A DNA stretch of 64,000 bases from assembly GCA_019925095.2 (NCBI GenBank), contig CM034388.1:31812934-31876933 (forward strand), given 5' to 3'. The position numbers were made by a program, and so were the translations under genes. The stretch is from Dendrolimus kikuchii (taxonomy: Eukaryota; Arthropoda; Insecta; Lepidoptera; Lasiocampidae). Shown in pieces: positions 1 through 14,621 of this stretch; position 1 is the first letter of the stretch, and each line of letters starts with the position of its first letter. A model generated the notes under the pieces. It saw nothing but the letters and a program-made list of their open reading frames with translations. It did no database searches and was not told the origin of the DNA.

Positions 1-80
1 GTTGTGAGGAGGTGCATGTGCAGTGTTGGCCTTATATCTATACTTATATATAGTCCTATCTAGTGCCATGTGTGTTGTTT
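1..80 (+). repeat. Dispersed repeat fragment (partner at 42148-42232)
   Basis: The first 80 bases match, in reverse complement, a segment near 42.2 kb with only a few differences. Both carry the same GTTGTGAGGA, CCTTATATCTATACTTATAT and CTAGTGCCATGTGTGT blocks. The element class is not recognised. The copy is cut by the window edge. Confidence 0.6.
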
Positions 81-375
81 TTTTCTTTTCTGTGCCTGGG
101 TTATTAATTTTTAGGCTCTTTGTGTGTCTTGGTTTGTTTGTGGAGTGTGTGTGTAATGCAATGCGATGGTAGTGCGCGTTGGTTTGAGTGTGTGTATAAG
201 TTTTATTGTTAGTTATGTGTTTGTGACTTTGTGTGGCGTTATAATTTATTGTTTAGTTGTTGTGACAAAGATGGCAATATCAGCCTATTACTATGCCTGG
301 TGTTGAAATTGTGAATATCCCTATATTGTTTATAGGCACATAAATTATTACGAATATAAATTATATTATTAAAAA
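81..375. other. T/G-rich stretch, no gene seen
   Basis: Low-complexity T/G-rich sequence with many TGTGTG runs. No splice-bounded coding frame, RNA gene or recognised repeat was seen here. Confidence 0.4.
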
Positions 376-377
376 TA

Positions 378-640
378 TATTGACAGGAGAAGCGAGGCGA
401 GGCCACGTTTGCCCAAGATGGATTATCGGCTTTGATACCTTAACCATCTCGATGTGCAGGTTTCATCACAATGTTTTCCTCCACCGTCAGCACGTGGTAT
501 TATAACAATGCACATTAGGCTAGAAAACTGCCGAAGTAGAGCATACTTTCCAGATAAGATTCGAACCCACATATCTTTTAAGACACGAGTCTGAGACTAG
601 AGAGCGTTGCCCACTAAGCTGCCACGGCTTTTTGTATAGG
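378..640 (-). repeat. tRNA-derived SINE, reverse copy
   Basis: Read on the minus strand this starts with a tRNA-like head: GTGGCAGCTTAGTGGGC looks like a pol III A box and GGTTCGAATCTT like a B box about 45 bases later. The body with the CACGTGC and GAGGAAAAC blocks is shared with the better-preserved copy at 12868-13166. The copy is diverged and its 3' end is unclear. Confidence 0.65.
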
Positions 641-716
641 TGAAATAGGTTTCAAATCTACGTTCATTGCAGTTGCGCGGGCGCAGCTGAAATGAACGCG
701 ACCTGCAGAATTAAGC

Positions 717-750
717 TCAGTTACATAACACAAGGCGCAGTGATCAGACG
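717..750 (+). promoter_or_regulatory. Inr + DPE core promoter of host gene 1
   Basis: TCAGTT at 717-722 is an exact match to the arthropod initiator, with A719 as +1. AGACG at 746-750 lies exactly at +28 to +32 and fits the downstream promoter element RGWYV. No TATA box is visible about 30 bases upstream. The predicted start gives a 123-base leader before the ATG at 842. The Inr/DPE spacing is established for arthropod promoters; use of this start is an inference. Confidence 0.6.
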
Positions 751-851
751 CCTACAGAACCACGTTATAAGTTAGTTTTTCGAAATTCGGTGATGGAAAT
801 TGTTTGTTGATTTGTGAGAAAATATTTTTAACAACAGTACAATGGTGATTG
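719..851 (+). CDS. Gene 1 exon 1 (5' UTR plus 10 coding bases)
   Basis: ATG at 842-844 sits in a good insect start context (ACAGTACAATGG) and encodes Met-Val-Ile plus the first base of a Gly codon before the donor G|GTTAGT at 851/852. This phase joins exactly to exon 2 and completes an uninterrupted signal peptide, which is why this ATG was chosen. The upstream limit is the predicted initiator. Confidence 0.65.
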
Positions 852-3800
852 GTTAGTATTACAATATTATAACTACGTAAGCGAATGTTAGTATTAATAA
901 AATATTAAAAAGGAATAATTGTAAATAATCAAATTAAATAATTAAACATCAAAGTAGATTATAAATGATTTTAAATTAAAATATTTTTTTTTAATAAAAT
1001 TTAATTCTGTAACATACTTCTGTGTTAAACTTATTAAAAAAAAGAACTTGAGATATAAATAGAATAAGAAATGTAAATTATTATAATATAAAATATTGTG
1101 CTGTTTGTGCCTATCCCGCAAGGCAACTGGCGTGAAGCTATGTATGTAGGTATGTAAGAAATATAAAGAAAATCATTTTTTAGCATGACGTGTTGCTGGG
1201 AAGTTTCTTGCCGCTTCTTCTTCTTAACATCAATAACACGTTGCGAAGCGGTATAAATAGAATAGGAAGTAAAATTAAATTTTAACTTTATATTTATGAC
1301 CTTCAAAAAGTGTTCTCCAGTCGAACTTATTTTGAATAAAAACTTTTGAATTTGATAAAAATTTAATTTAATCGTGGTACATTTATTCTATACTTTTTAA
1401 AGTACTTAATTTTTTTTTGGTAATTATCACTAAATTAATTACTTGATTTATACAAGCATAGAAGTTAAAGAATGAATCCTAGATTTTTGTAAGTGGAAGC
1501 GATTCAAAAATTTCAATATATAAAATTACTTCATATTTATGCCCGTTGTTAATTTCATTAGTTTATTAAAAGAATATCTCATTAATAGAAGATAGTTGTA
1601 AACAATTATGGATCTGTTGCCAACAGTAAACCTTGGACCTAAAGTGGCTCCTTGCGCAACCCCAATGCCGCCCGCCCACCGCGCATCGCCATAACCGCAT
1701 CAAACGTCACATACCTAAACGTTTCTAATACATGCACGTTTTTATTCACTTTATAAATATGTTTAGTCTTTTAAAGATAGCAATGTATACAAAAACATTT
1801 AAGCAAAATTTTGCAACAATCCTAGTTGTATCTTTTGGATCAACATTATACTAGCAAAGTCCAAATTCTTCTAATCTCTAATCTACAAATTTAGCCTTCA
1901 TGGATTTGTCTATGTTAAATTTAATTTCGTCAAAATTAATCAATAAATCGATATAATACTTTGTATTATTCACCACATACACTGAAAGTAAATAATTGAC
2001 AGTTTCTTCTGAAAGTAGGATCAAAATGCATCTTTATGGCTTTGCAGCAATCTCTTCCAGACCCCCCCAGATATGGATTGTATGTATGGAATCGAAACAT
2101 GCTATATATATATTAGTAATGAATAGTAATGATAATTCAATGTGCTATATGAACAGAAAGGATAGATTAGGCTCCCATAGAGTAAGTAATAACCATAAAC
2201 AAAATTAAAATGAACAAGTTGGCGGTAGGCTAAATAAAACTTTAACAATACTCGTTGACACTTGACATCTTTGCCTTCCGTGATCACGGCCACTGAAAAG
2301 TAGCCGAAACGTCGGAAAAACCAAAATCAAATAAATTTATCGCGCTTAAAACCGTTAAAACGTAGTTTTATTATAGAAAGGATAGAGGTAGAAATGTTAA
2401 AAGAATATTTTTCTATGGTAAGATATTAATTTATGTCATTTTCATACTTATTAAATTATATTCATTTATAATTATTATCAAATGAATGATGAAGAAGAAT
2501 GAAGGAAACTTGACCTAAAACCTAAATAAATTAATCATCATCTTCTATGGGTAAAGTGGCCAGAATGCTGGCTACGCTACCTCGCTTGAGCACCATACTG
2601 ATCCTTCGGCCCAGATTGGTATCGGTCATCGCCTATAGGCGACGATGATCACTTTCCATGAGCTGGACCCTCTGTTTACCAGTTTTGCAATCAAATTAAA
2701 TGAAGAGTCGATTATGCTTGATTATTAGAATTTTTAATATTCTATCAATCTCAGCCAAGGGTTGCGCGTGGAACTGTATTGTCGTAACCTAAGTCTTTAT
2801 TATCTTTTCTCTTCTGTCTATGCTATATCCTTATTATTTTAGATTTATTGCTAGATATTTATTTGTAAATAAAAGATGTTTTTACATACATACATAATTT
2901 CACGCCAGTTCCCTTGCAGGGTAGGTACGAACAACAGAGCCGCCATTCAGGTTTATTCTTACACACCTCACTTGCTTTTTTGACATTTATAGCTCTTGTC
3001 ATGCACGCTCGTCTGTTCTTAAGGCTCCTGACATCACCTTCTGCTAGTACACGATCAATTTCATCATGGAAGGTGTGTCGTGGCCTTCCACGACTTCTGC
3101 ATCCATCCACACACAAAAGATGTTTTTGATTTACTAAACTTTCAAAGAGTAATATTATGGGATTTTAAATGTCTACCTTTAATACTAAATTAAAATTAAT
3201 ACTAAATAATTAAATGGCCCGGACTTTTGGAGGGCTTGCGTGGGGCCATGGGAAGGCCAACACGTAGAGGCCCCTTGACAAATTTAATGTAAATGTGGCG
3301 TGACACTGACCGGCGATTATCCCTGTCTACACCATACAATAATGCACCCAAGGATAAGCCCCGGCCAGTGTAGGGCTATTGTGGGAAATGAGAACAAAAA
3401 GTACCGGGCTATTGGGGTGAACTGCTAGTGGTACTAGAGGTCTGGGAATATGGGAACTATATACTATACATTATTATTATTATTACGCATTATCTGAAAG
3501 TTAAAATATATTATTATAGAATAAATCATTGATCGGAAAATCGGTAATTATTGTTTTAAGTTTTCATGTTTTACATATACCACATACCTCAGCCAGAAGG
3601 CCCAGCTTGCCATACACAACGCGGTGTCGGTACCTACGCTCACGTATGGAAGCGAGAGTTGGGTATGGAAGACAGAGCATGAAAGTAGAGTAAACGCGGT
3701 CGAGATGCGAGCACTGCGCAAAATCTGCGGAGTGACGCTCGCGGACCGCGTTCGTAATACCGAAGTAAGAAAGAGAGTTGCTCTGAAAGAGAGTGTCGGG

Positions 3801-6800
3801 GTGAAGGTAAGGAAAGAATGACTAAAAAGATATACAATCCAAAAGTGGATGGATGCAGAAGTGGAAGGCCACGACACACCTAGCATGATCAAATTGATCG
3901 TGTACTAGCAGAAGGTGATGTCAGGAGCCTTAAGAACAGACGAGCGTACATGACAAGAGTTATGAATGTCAAAGAAGCAAGTGAGGTGTGTAAGAATAAG
4001 CCTAAATGGCGCTCTGTCGTTCGAATTGGCGTGAAGTTATATATGTATGTATGTTTTACATATAAGTATTTGACTTAAGTTATTTTGTAATGGGTTTCAA
4101 TAATTGATTGTAGGTAAGAAGGCTTCAGGCGCAAGGAAAGGGTGGTTCATCTATATATATTAATGTGTAAATGAAGTTACATATTATTAAATATTTTCGA
4201 TACGCACAGTCCTCTATTTGTAAACTGCCATCGCGTGTTTTGATTAATTACGTGCAAATGTGAATCATCGACATGCGCGTGCGCAGGGAATACTATACAC
4301 CATCTAAGTAATATAATATAGTGGCTCTGAAAGAATGCTAATGGTGAATCAATGCGTTAATTAATACATATTTCAATCATTATTGGGGTTGGAACTACCC
4401 TCTTTTTAAGGGGTATTGAGGGTATGGTACACTCGCCACGCTTGTCCAAAGTGAAGCTTGTGTGATGTTGGCGGGGTGGAATATTCTGACACAAGTCCTA
4501 GAACAGACGAGCTTGCATGACAAGAGTTATGAATGTCAAAGAGGCAAGTGAGGTGTGTAAGAATAAGCCTAAATGGCACTCTGTTGTTCGTGCCTACCCC
4601 GCAAGGGAACTGGCGTGAAGTTATGTATGTATGTATGTATGTAAGTCCTATAAAGGAAAATTGGTTTAACCTAGATATCTTGAGTAGTTTTTTAGCTAGT
4701 TGATATTTTTGATTAAATGCTTAATTTTAGAATTCAATAGCCCCAAAACCTGACACGCAATTGGTTGATATTTTCTCTTTTAAACTGTGTCTTATCCGTG
4801 CAAGAACGGAGAAAGAATACAATTTCCTGCGGCCGGGCGGCCTGTCGTAGGTAGGGTATTTGCCCGACTGGATGGCTACCAGCCCTGGTCTAAAGTATGT
4901 CACCATAACAACCTTGAGTTGCGTTCCGGCATTGGTGACCAGGTTCCAGTCTCCCTTAAGAGAGCAGCAGCGCATTTGTAGCAACTTTGTTGTCGCAAAT
5001 GTCCATAGGCGATGGTAACCGCTTTCCATCAAGTTGGCCGTCTGCCTGTCTGCTGAACTTATACAATAAAAAAAAAGTTATTTTTTGAAGAATAACCAAC
5101 TAAGTTCAATAGTAGACTTCTACTGTCGTTAAACCCGAGAAGTCTTACTGTATACCTACTACCTATTGATATTTTTATGTATTGTCATTACAGGGAAGAC
5201 GTGTTGTTTTCTGGTGGTGGTGGCTGTATGTCACGGAGAGAAATGGAGGTTCCCTGAGGAAGAGACGGCTGCCTCCGTCAGGATCGACACCAAGGTCAAA
5301 TTCGTAGACGACCAGAGCGGACAAAGAAAGTAAATATTTATTGATTTATACAATTATAAATCAAATTACATTTTTGTAAACAGACATATTTGTCTATCTG
5401 TACAACTATGACTGCTACAAATAATCCAAAACGCCAGAACATATTGTTACGAGTGTGGGACTCGAATTAAAATGCCGTTGAAATTACTATAGAAATTATT
5501 AGAACTATACAAACACGTATAACATAGGTGCAAATATAACTAGGCACTACTAGTACGACTGCACGATTCAATAACACGCGCAAAGTCCGTCACTATATCG
5601 CTTGTCGAATGTACGTCTTACTCGTATCGTAACCCTCGTTCGACTCACTCACCACTACGTTCGGGCATTGTTTTACAGTATACTGTACAATACACAATGG
5701 AAGCTCGTGGGCTGGGTTCTTCCAAGAAAATGTAATTTGCACACCTACGAACGGCCAACAAAATTGAAAACAATACCAATAAGGATTAGTTCGACACTAA
5801 TGATGGCTATAAAAAAAGTAGAAAAACAATAACATGTTTTTCTTAATTACAAATTCTAAACACAAAGTAGGCAAAAGAATTCCTAAATCCGGGAAGGCAA
5901 TAAACTGCGCTTTTACGACCGGCAGGTGTGCAAATTTCTTTATCGATATGTAACAATATTATCTATATACATAAAATGAATCGTAGAAATGTATGTACGC
6001 GTATAACTTGAGAATGACTTTACCGATTTTGATCAAATTTTTTGCGTGTGTTTGAGTGGGTCCCCGGATGCTTTAGACCCCCAATTGGAACCGGTAGATG
6101 GCGCTGCGATCGGGTCCTAGATTTTTATTTCTTCAGAGTAGGACAACGTCTGTCGGAATCTCTAGTATAATAACATATCTAACTGAAACCAAATCTTTGT
6201 ATCAGGAACAAATATATGTTTGTTTGTAACATTGGTAACATTTGCGAGTTAATTGTGTATCTTATATCTGTTTAAATATAATATGTTACTATTTTATATT
6301 TATTTTATAAATAAATTTGTATTATTTATAAGAAAAATGTAAAAAATTTGGAATTTAAATATATATGTGAATAATAATGATCGGCAGACAAACACACACA
6401 TTGTATATCCCCAAATTAAGCAAGTTACGCTTGTGTTATGGGTAATATACAACGGACTACTCTGGGGCCGATCCCAGACACCCAGACCATAGTAAATAAC
6501 GGAGCAAATACGTTTCTGAAATTTACCATACCAGGAATCGAACCCGGAGCCTCTACGTTGCAGTGAGGTAGGCCGGCAAAGGCTTAACCCGCTCAACCAC
6601 AGAGGCCGTCAAATAAATCTGTATGTATTTATCCGTGCAGGAACGGAGAAAGAATACAATTTCCTGTGACCGGGCAGCCTGTCGTAATAGGCAACAAAAC
6701 AACCCACAGACAGGTGGTAGGGTATCTGCCCATCTGGACGGCTATCACCCCAGGTCTAGACTATGCCGCCATAACAACCTTGAGATGTGTTCTGATATTA

Positions 6801-9800
6801 GTGACCAGGTACCAGTCTCCTTTAAGAGAGCAGCAGCGCATTTGTAGCACCTATGGTGTTGCAAATGTCCATAGGCGATGGTAACCGCTTTCCATCAAGT
6901 GGACCGTTTGCCTGTCTGCTGAACTCATGCAATAAAAAAAACGTAAGGGAAGTCGATCAAGGGACTTAATTCGGACCAGTGTTTGCGAAAGCATTACTTG
7001 AAAACTATTGAACGGAATCAACATAGACAGCATAGACAAATATAGCAGAAAACGCGAACGAAGTTTCGCATTACTTAGTATAAAATATATTTTTATGTTA
7101 GTACCTACATAAGAGAAGAAACCAGAACCGAATGCAAGGATAATGGTCGATGATGTTATGCTAGAGCAAGTGAATGAGTTTGTATATCTTGGATGTGCTT
7201 TTAGCAGGGATGGAAGGTACACCGCTGATATAGAAAGAAGAGTGAATTTGGGGAATAGTGTGAATGGAGCGTTAGGTAAACTTCTAGGCGCTAAGAACCT
7301 CAGCCAGAAGGCCCAGCTCGCCATACACAACGCGGTGCTGGTACCTACGCTCACGTATGGATGCGAGAGTTGGGTATGGAAGAGAGAGCATGAAAGTAGA
7401 GTAAACGCGGTCGAGATGCGAGCACTGCGCAAAATCTGCGGAGTGACGCTCGCGGACCGCGTTCGTAATACCGAAGTAAGAAAGAGAGTTGGTCTGAAAG
7501 AGAGTGTCGGGGTGAAGGTAAGGAAAGGAATGCTCCGGTGGTTCGGGCATGTGGAAAGAATGCATGATGAAAGAATGACTAAACAGATATACAATGCAAA
7601 AGTGGATGGATGCAGAAGTCGTGGAAGGCCACGACACACCTTCCATGATCAAATTGATCGTGTACTAGCAGAAGGTGATGTCAGGAGCCTTAAGAACAGA
7701 CGAGCGTGCATGACAAGAGCTATGAACGTCAAAGAGGCAAGCGAGGTGTATAAGAATAAGCCTAAATGGCACTCTGTTGTTCGTGCCTACCCCGCAAGGG
7801 AACTGGCGTGAAGTTATGTATATATGTACCGACATAACTATTTTGTTTTTTGAAAACAGGGTTTTGCTGGCAAATCCTTGAATGCCTGTTAGTTATTTAT
7901 GATTTTCATTGTTTTCTTAGTAACTAAGTTTCACTAGAGACAATGTACTTATAAAAGGTCAAATTAGCGTCAAATGCAGCTTACGTGTTCAATGATACCC
8001 TGTGCATCCATGCGAATGATGTTAGGCTTGTCGCGGAGGAAATAATTAGGTAGACGAAGAGAAGGCTTGATTATATTCCTTAGGTTGTATAGGTGTATTT
8101 ACTAGAAGACCTGCATCGGCCTGCTGCAACATTTTATCCGTGCAGGAACGGGGAAAGAATACAATTTCCTGCGGCCGGGCGGCCTGTCGTAAGAGGCGAC
8201 AAAACAACCCACAGCCAGGTTGTAGGGCATTTGCCCGACTGGATGGCTACCACCCGTCGTCTAAAGCATGTCGCCATAATAACCTTGAGCTGTGTTTCGG
8301 CATTAGTGACCAGGTTCCAGGCTCCTTCAAGACAGCAGCAGCGCATTTGTAGCGCCTTTCGTGTTGCGAAAAAATTAAAAAAAACTTGTATTTGTCCTGA
8401 TCGTTTGCAAATTAGAAACGAGAGTCAACTTCGTCTACTTTCACATATCTGCCCGTCTCCATTGGGATACTATGACATCTAAGCTCCTTGACATTGACGT
8501 TACATTTTGGCCAATTTCAATAATACATACATAACTTCACGCCAGTTCCCTTGCGGGGTAGGCACGAACAACAGAGCGCCATTCAGGCTTGTTCTTACAC
8601 ACCTCACTTGCTTCTTTGACATTCATAGCTCTTGTCATGCACGCTCGTCTGTTCTTAAGGCTCCTGACATCACCTTCTGCTAGTACACGATCGATTTGAT
8701 CATGGAAGGTGTGTCGTGGCCTTCCACGACTTCAGCATCCATCCACTTTTGCATTGTAATTTCAATAGTATTTATAAAAATTATATTATTCAGATATATA
8801 CGCTACATTACTGTTAAATTTCATTACAATAATAATAATCGGCAGACAATTACACACATTGTATATCCCCAAGCTAAGTTAGGGAATGTACCCATACTAT
8901 ACTATGTGACACATTTTTTCAATATTTTACCAACCCCCCCGTGACTACCCGTAACGTAAGTCAAGACCCCTCTCCCATAAAAAAACTCGTACTCCCAGAA
9001 AGAAACTCGTGACCAAGCGTGGTATTGCTTTTATTCTATTAAGGATCACCAAGAGTTTTGTACATTTGATCAATTACTGGACTTATGACTAAGGTTTACA
9101 ATGCGATGTAAAAACATTTCATTAATAATATATAAATATATATAATAATCAAATTGATCGTGTACTAGCAGAAGGTGATGTCAGGAGCCTTAAGAACAGA
9201 CGAGCGTGCATGACAAGAGTTATCAATGTCAAAGAAGCAAGTGAGGTGTGTAAGAATAAGCCTGAATGGCGCTCTGTTGTTCATGCCTTACCCCGCAAGG
9301 GAACTGGCGTGAATTATGGGTGATATACAACGGACCACTCTAGGGCCGATCCCAAACACCCAGGCCATAGAAGATAAAAGAAAGTTCGTTTCCGAAATTT
9401 ACCATGCCAGGAATCGAACGCGGAGCCTCTGCGTTCCAGCAAATACATAACCCACTCAACCACATAGGCCGTCGCTTCATAGTCCGTTTAGTAGTACAAA
9501 TAGTAACAACTATACATTTATTCTCACAAACTTTCCATAGGATTGTTGCAATCATCTCTACGCCTACGAGAGACGCCATTGCTGCAGTTAAAGGAAACAG
9601 ACGAAAGAATATTTAAGCTTTACGTAAATTAAACTTGACATTATCCGTTGTGAAGTTTTTGATAAAAATTTCGCAACAAACCGGACTTCCCGCCGCTTCG
9701 CCTTGACCGTGTCAATGCCGCGTCGCGTGCGCAGCCCAAAACTATACTTAGACAACCTGCATCTTTTTAATATGTTAAAGTACATTATTATACATACATA

Positions 9801-12606
9801 TAAACATACATACATAACTTCACGCCAGTTCCCCTGCGGGGTAGGCACGAACAACAGAGTGCCATTTAGGCTTATTCTTACACACCTCACTTGCCTCTTT
9901 GACATTCATAACTCTTGTCATGCAAGCTCGTCTGTTCTTAAGGCTCCTGACATCACCTTCTGCTAGTACACGATCAATTTGATCATGGAAGGTGTGTCGT
10001 GGCCTTCCACGACTTCCATACATTATTATGATAATATTATAAAGCGACAGAACCCCTGTTGGTCTAAATTAAAATAGTCTTAACGCATGATCTTCTTATA
10101 AATAAAAATCAATGTTTGTATGTTTGTTCTCAGTTTCTAAAGCATTGATCAGATCCTGATGAAACTTTAATACGGTGTTCTGGTGACGCCTTTTCTGACC
10201 CAAAAATGTTTACATATAAAATACTTTTGATTTTCAAGTGGATTCGAGAATAGTTTAGTTTAACATTTGGTCCCGGCAGATTTTTATTTTTTAAAGGCAT
10301 GACGACGTCTGCTGCTGGGTACAGCTAGTATATTTATAATTTTTTGATAGTTGTAATGTATGGGCAATGAGTCATACCAAATGCCAATCAGCGAGCCGCG
10401 GCCGGCATCATGCCACCTCGTCAGTCTCTCAGATGCCACCAGTGGCGACGAGGATGGGATGTTAACACCCTTAGTAAAATACGGGGGCACAGAGAAATAT
10501 CTAGATTTGTTTGTTATTAAAGATGGCAAAACATTATTATTAGGAAGAAAACTACTACTGGTAACGGTCGACGAATAGTTAGACATACCGACCAAATTAA
10601 ACGCAGATCTGGATTATTTGAAGCCCCCTTTGAAAGAAATGATCAGCAACTGACTGAAGGTGTTAGCGGGGGAAGGGAGTCCGTCGTACAGACACCTGTA
10701 GTGACGGAAGTGGTGAATGAAGATATAATTAACAAGAATAAAAGCCCTATGAGTGACAGTAAGCCAGGGACACCACGATCGTCACCGCAAGGGTCACCAG
10801 AGCCGTCACAGCCCCCTAAAAGAATTATTAAGCAAGTTAAAAGATTGATTGTAGACTAGACCTAAGTTATATTAGTTAGTCATAAGGATATTAGAGTTAA
10901 CATAGAAGTAAGTTGTAAATAACTGAAAGAGGCTAAGTGGGGAGGTGCAATGTACGGCCAATCAGCGAGCCGCGGCCGGCATCATGCCACCTCATCAGTC
11001 TCTCAGATGTCACATTAGTGGCCTACCTCCTACATTCATCACGGTCTCTACAGTAAAGTGACAAAGCCTGTAACTCACTGGAAGGCAGAAGTCCTGAATT
11101 CGATTCTTAGTATACAGTAAATTTCTTAATCTAATTGCGTTGATCTAAGAGGTATCTGGAATAGGTCTCAAAGTTGTCGTTGTCCATAACGCAAGTGTAA
11201 CTTGTTTAGCTCGAAGATATAGAACATATGGTTTTTTTTTATTCCTCTCTCCGGACGAACGAGATTACTACATTTTTCAGTTCTTCCAAAAAGCTTAATG
11301 CTTATACATTTTATTTGTGCAGGAACGGAGAAAGAATACAATTTCCTGCGTTGGGGCGGCCTGTCGTAAGAGGCGACAAAACCACCCACAGCCAGGGGGT
11401 AGGGCATTTGCTAGACTGGTTAGCTACCACCCCTGGTCTAAAGCATGTCGCCATAACAACCTTGAGTTGTATTCCGGCGTCAATGACCAGGTTCCAGTGT
11501 CCCTTAAGAGAGCAACAGCGCATTTGTAGCACCTGTGGTGTTGCAAATGTCCATAGGCGATGGTAACTGCTTTCCATCAAGTGGTCCGTCTGCCTGTCTG
11601 CTAAACTCCTGCAATAAAAGTTATACGTGTGTTATATACTCTAGACACAATCTATCTATCTTAACATACATTTTACTACTTATGCAAGCTTCTTTTACTA
11701 TTTTCCATTTTACAATTACTATTTATGTATTACTGTCTTTACTATATTGATTGCTTTTTTACTTTTTTGTATTACGGACTATGTTTACTTATCTATATCT
11801 ATTTTATACACTGTTTATATATGTTTACTGCCGATTATTATCAATGAACCTCTGATGATCAATGAATTATAGTTAAGGAGTGAAGGAAATAAAATAATTT
11901 TATTTAGGATAGATACGCTAATATAAAACTAAGTGTCAACAAAAATAAATGTAAAAACAAAACTTCTCGTAAAAGGGGAATCACTCTCAGTATAATGCTA
12001 GTCTGTCGACAAGAGCTGATCTTCCACTGAGCCCATGAGGTATTGTGACGGCAGACGTGAAATCATTATCCGTCTCGAAGGACCAAAAAACTGTAGTATG
12101 GATAGTTTTAGTTTAGCAGGGAAGAGTAAAATGTAAGAAATATCAAACCCAATGAGCGCTGTAATGACACTGATTTTATTACAACAAAATAGTCCGCAGT
12201 TGTTTGTTTGTAAAATGCTGTACAACGTAGCATAATTATAACAACAAAAAATATATATGTGGTTAATAGTATAAAATGTATAGTTTATTAGTTAATAGTA
12301 CATAAAATATAATACATATTACTACACTGCTGGTATAGATAACTATAGACTTTAGAGATAGATCCCATTGTGAGAATGGCAAGATATTATAATGAGTTGG
12401 CAAGTAACAACACTGTTCTTGATATATTTGAAAACAGCTCCTCTATATATCGCAAACTATTAAACAATATTCTTAAATAATGTTTACCAATGTTAATGAT
12501 ACAATAGATTTAATTAGATAGTAGCGTATGTGTATGTGTGTGTGCGTGCGTGGGTGTATGCGGGTGTGTGTGCGCGTGTATCTCCCCCCCCCCCTCTCTC
12601 TCTCTG

Positions 12607-12662
<56 letters not shown>

Positions 12663-14556
12663 TGTATGTGTGTGTGTGTATACACACATAAGTATTTACA
12701 CCTGATCAGTTAAGTTTTTTGTTCTGTATGCACCTGTCTTAGATTAAAATCCAGATTTGTTTAGTTACTAATTTAATATTTTAATTTCTATGGTTGTAAT
12801 TTGTCTTGTGCATCAACAAATTGAAAAAAAAAAGATGTTAATAGAGCTACAGCAAAGAGTGAAGTCGTAAGTCGTGGTAGCGTAATGGCTAGCGCACGCG
12901 TCCCAAAATCAAAGGGCGCGGGTTCGATCCTGGCCGGAACGCATGCACCACTTAGACAGTTTTCTGATCTAATGTGCATATTGTTACAATTACCACGTGC
13001 TAATAACGGTGAAGGAAAACATCGTGATGCAACCTGCACATCGAGATAACCGATGTGTCAAACCTGCCAAGCCGCCTTGGACAAGCGTGGCGGGTATACT
13101 GTCCGTTCCCCTATAATGGGAGGCCCGAGCCCAGCAGTGGGACATTTATGGGCTGTTATTATTACTGTATAAAGAGTGGAGAACAGTCAAGTAATACGTT
13201 AAGATGAGATGATAAATCATTTTCAATATTATTAATCACCTACCAATATAAAAACTCAAGCATGATCTCTTATACCAATTTCATGAGAGAACCTGGTCGT
13301 GGACGGAATGAGTTGACTAAATAATAATAATAATATAATAATCGGCAGACAAACACACACATTGTATATCCCCAAATTAAGCAAGTTACGCTTGTGTTAT
13401 GGGTAATATACAAGGGACTACTCTGGGGCCGATCCCAGTCACCCAGACCATAGTAAATAACGGAGAAAATACGTTTCCGAAATTTACTATACCAGGAATC
13501 GAACCCGGAGCCTCTGCGTTGAAATGAGGTAGGCCGGCAAAGGCTTAGCCCGCTCAACCACAGAGGCCGTCAAAATATATGCGTTATACAACGCAAATCT
13601 GTCTTCAGTGTCGCCTTACTATCATCAACGTTAAATTGAATTGAGTGAATTATCATCCAATTGATCTCACTACAAAAATTCACCTTGACCGACATGCACG
13701 TCATATATCAGTGTTACAATAACACTATTTTCCCACAATACCCCAAGAATCGTTTGCAACACTGCGTCGTGTTCGGAAGAGACGTGCGTTGGGCAAACCT
13801 CTTTCTGTTACATTATTAGTATTACAATCTGAAATTATTGCCTCCATTGTTGTGGGAATGAATTGCTTGATAACGTGGTTGTTAACATTATATTATTATG
13901 GAGTAGTAGGTAATATAACACTTTATTGCTCACCAAAATAAACAAATACAAAAACAAAATGTATAATTACAATACTTCTTGGCAAAACAACAGGCGGCCT
14001 TATCGCCCAAAGCGATCTCCTCCAGACAACCTAGCTTAAAATAAATTCTTAACTGATCTGGCGATGTAGGTGAAGCAGAAAAAAGATAGGATTGTACAAA
14101 TTTAAATTATAATAGTAAATATATATACGTATATACATACATACATAACTTCACGCCAGTTCCCTTGCGGGGTAGGCACGAACAACAGAGCGCCATTTAG
14201 GCCCATTCTTACACACCTCACTTGCTTCTTTGACATTCATAACTCGTGTCATGCACGCTCGTCTGTTCTTAAGGCTCCTGACATCACCCTCCGCTAGTAC
14301 ACGATCAATTTGATCATGGAAGGTGTGTCGTGGCCTTCCACGACTTCTGCATCCATCCACTTTTGCATTGTATATCTGTTTAGTCATTCTTTCATCATGC
14401 ATTCTTTCCACATGCCCGAACCACCATACATACATACATACATACATACCCCGATACATACATACATACATAACTTCACGCTAGTTCCCTTGCGGGGTAG
14501 GCACGAACAACAGAGTGCCATTTAGGCTTATTCTTACACACCTCACTTGCCTCTTT

Positions 14557-14621
<65 letters not shown>

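Noticed and set aside
3231..3420. Possible rRNA or snRNA fragment
   Set aside because: G+C-rich but with no recognisable rRNA or snRNA core; the (ATT)n end suggests a retroelement.
6851..7639. 262-codon minus-strand frame
   Set aside because: Antisense shadow of the RTE-like LINE coding frame at 7143-7811.
12473..12713. Arg/Glu- and Cys/Val-rich frames
   Set aside because: Translation of the TG/TC microsatellite.
12890..12935. Possible tRNA gene
   Set aside because: A and B boxes are present, but the cloverleaf is not complete and the sequence continues into a SINE body.
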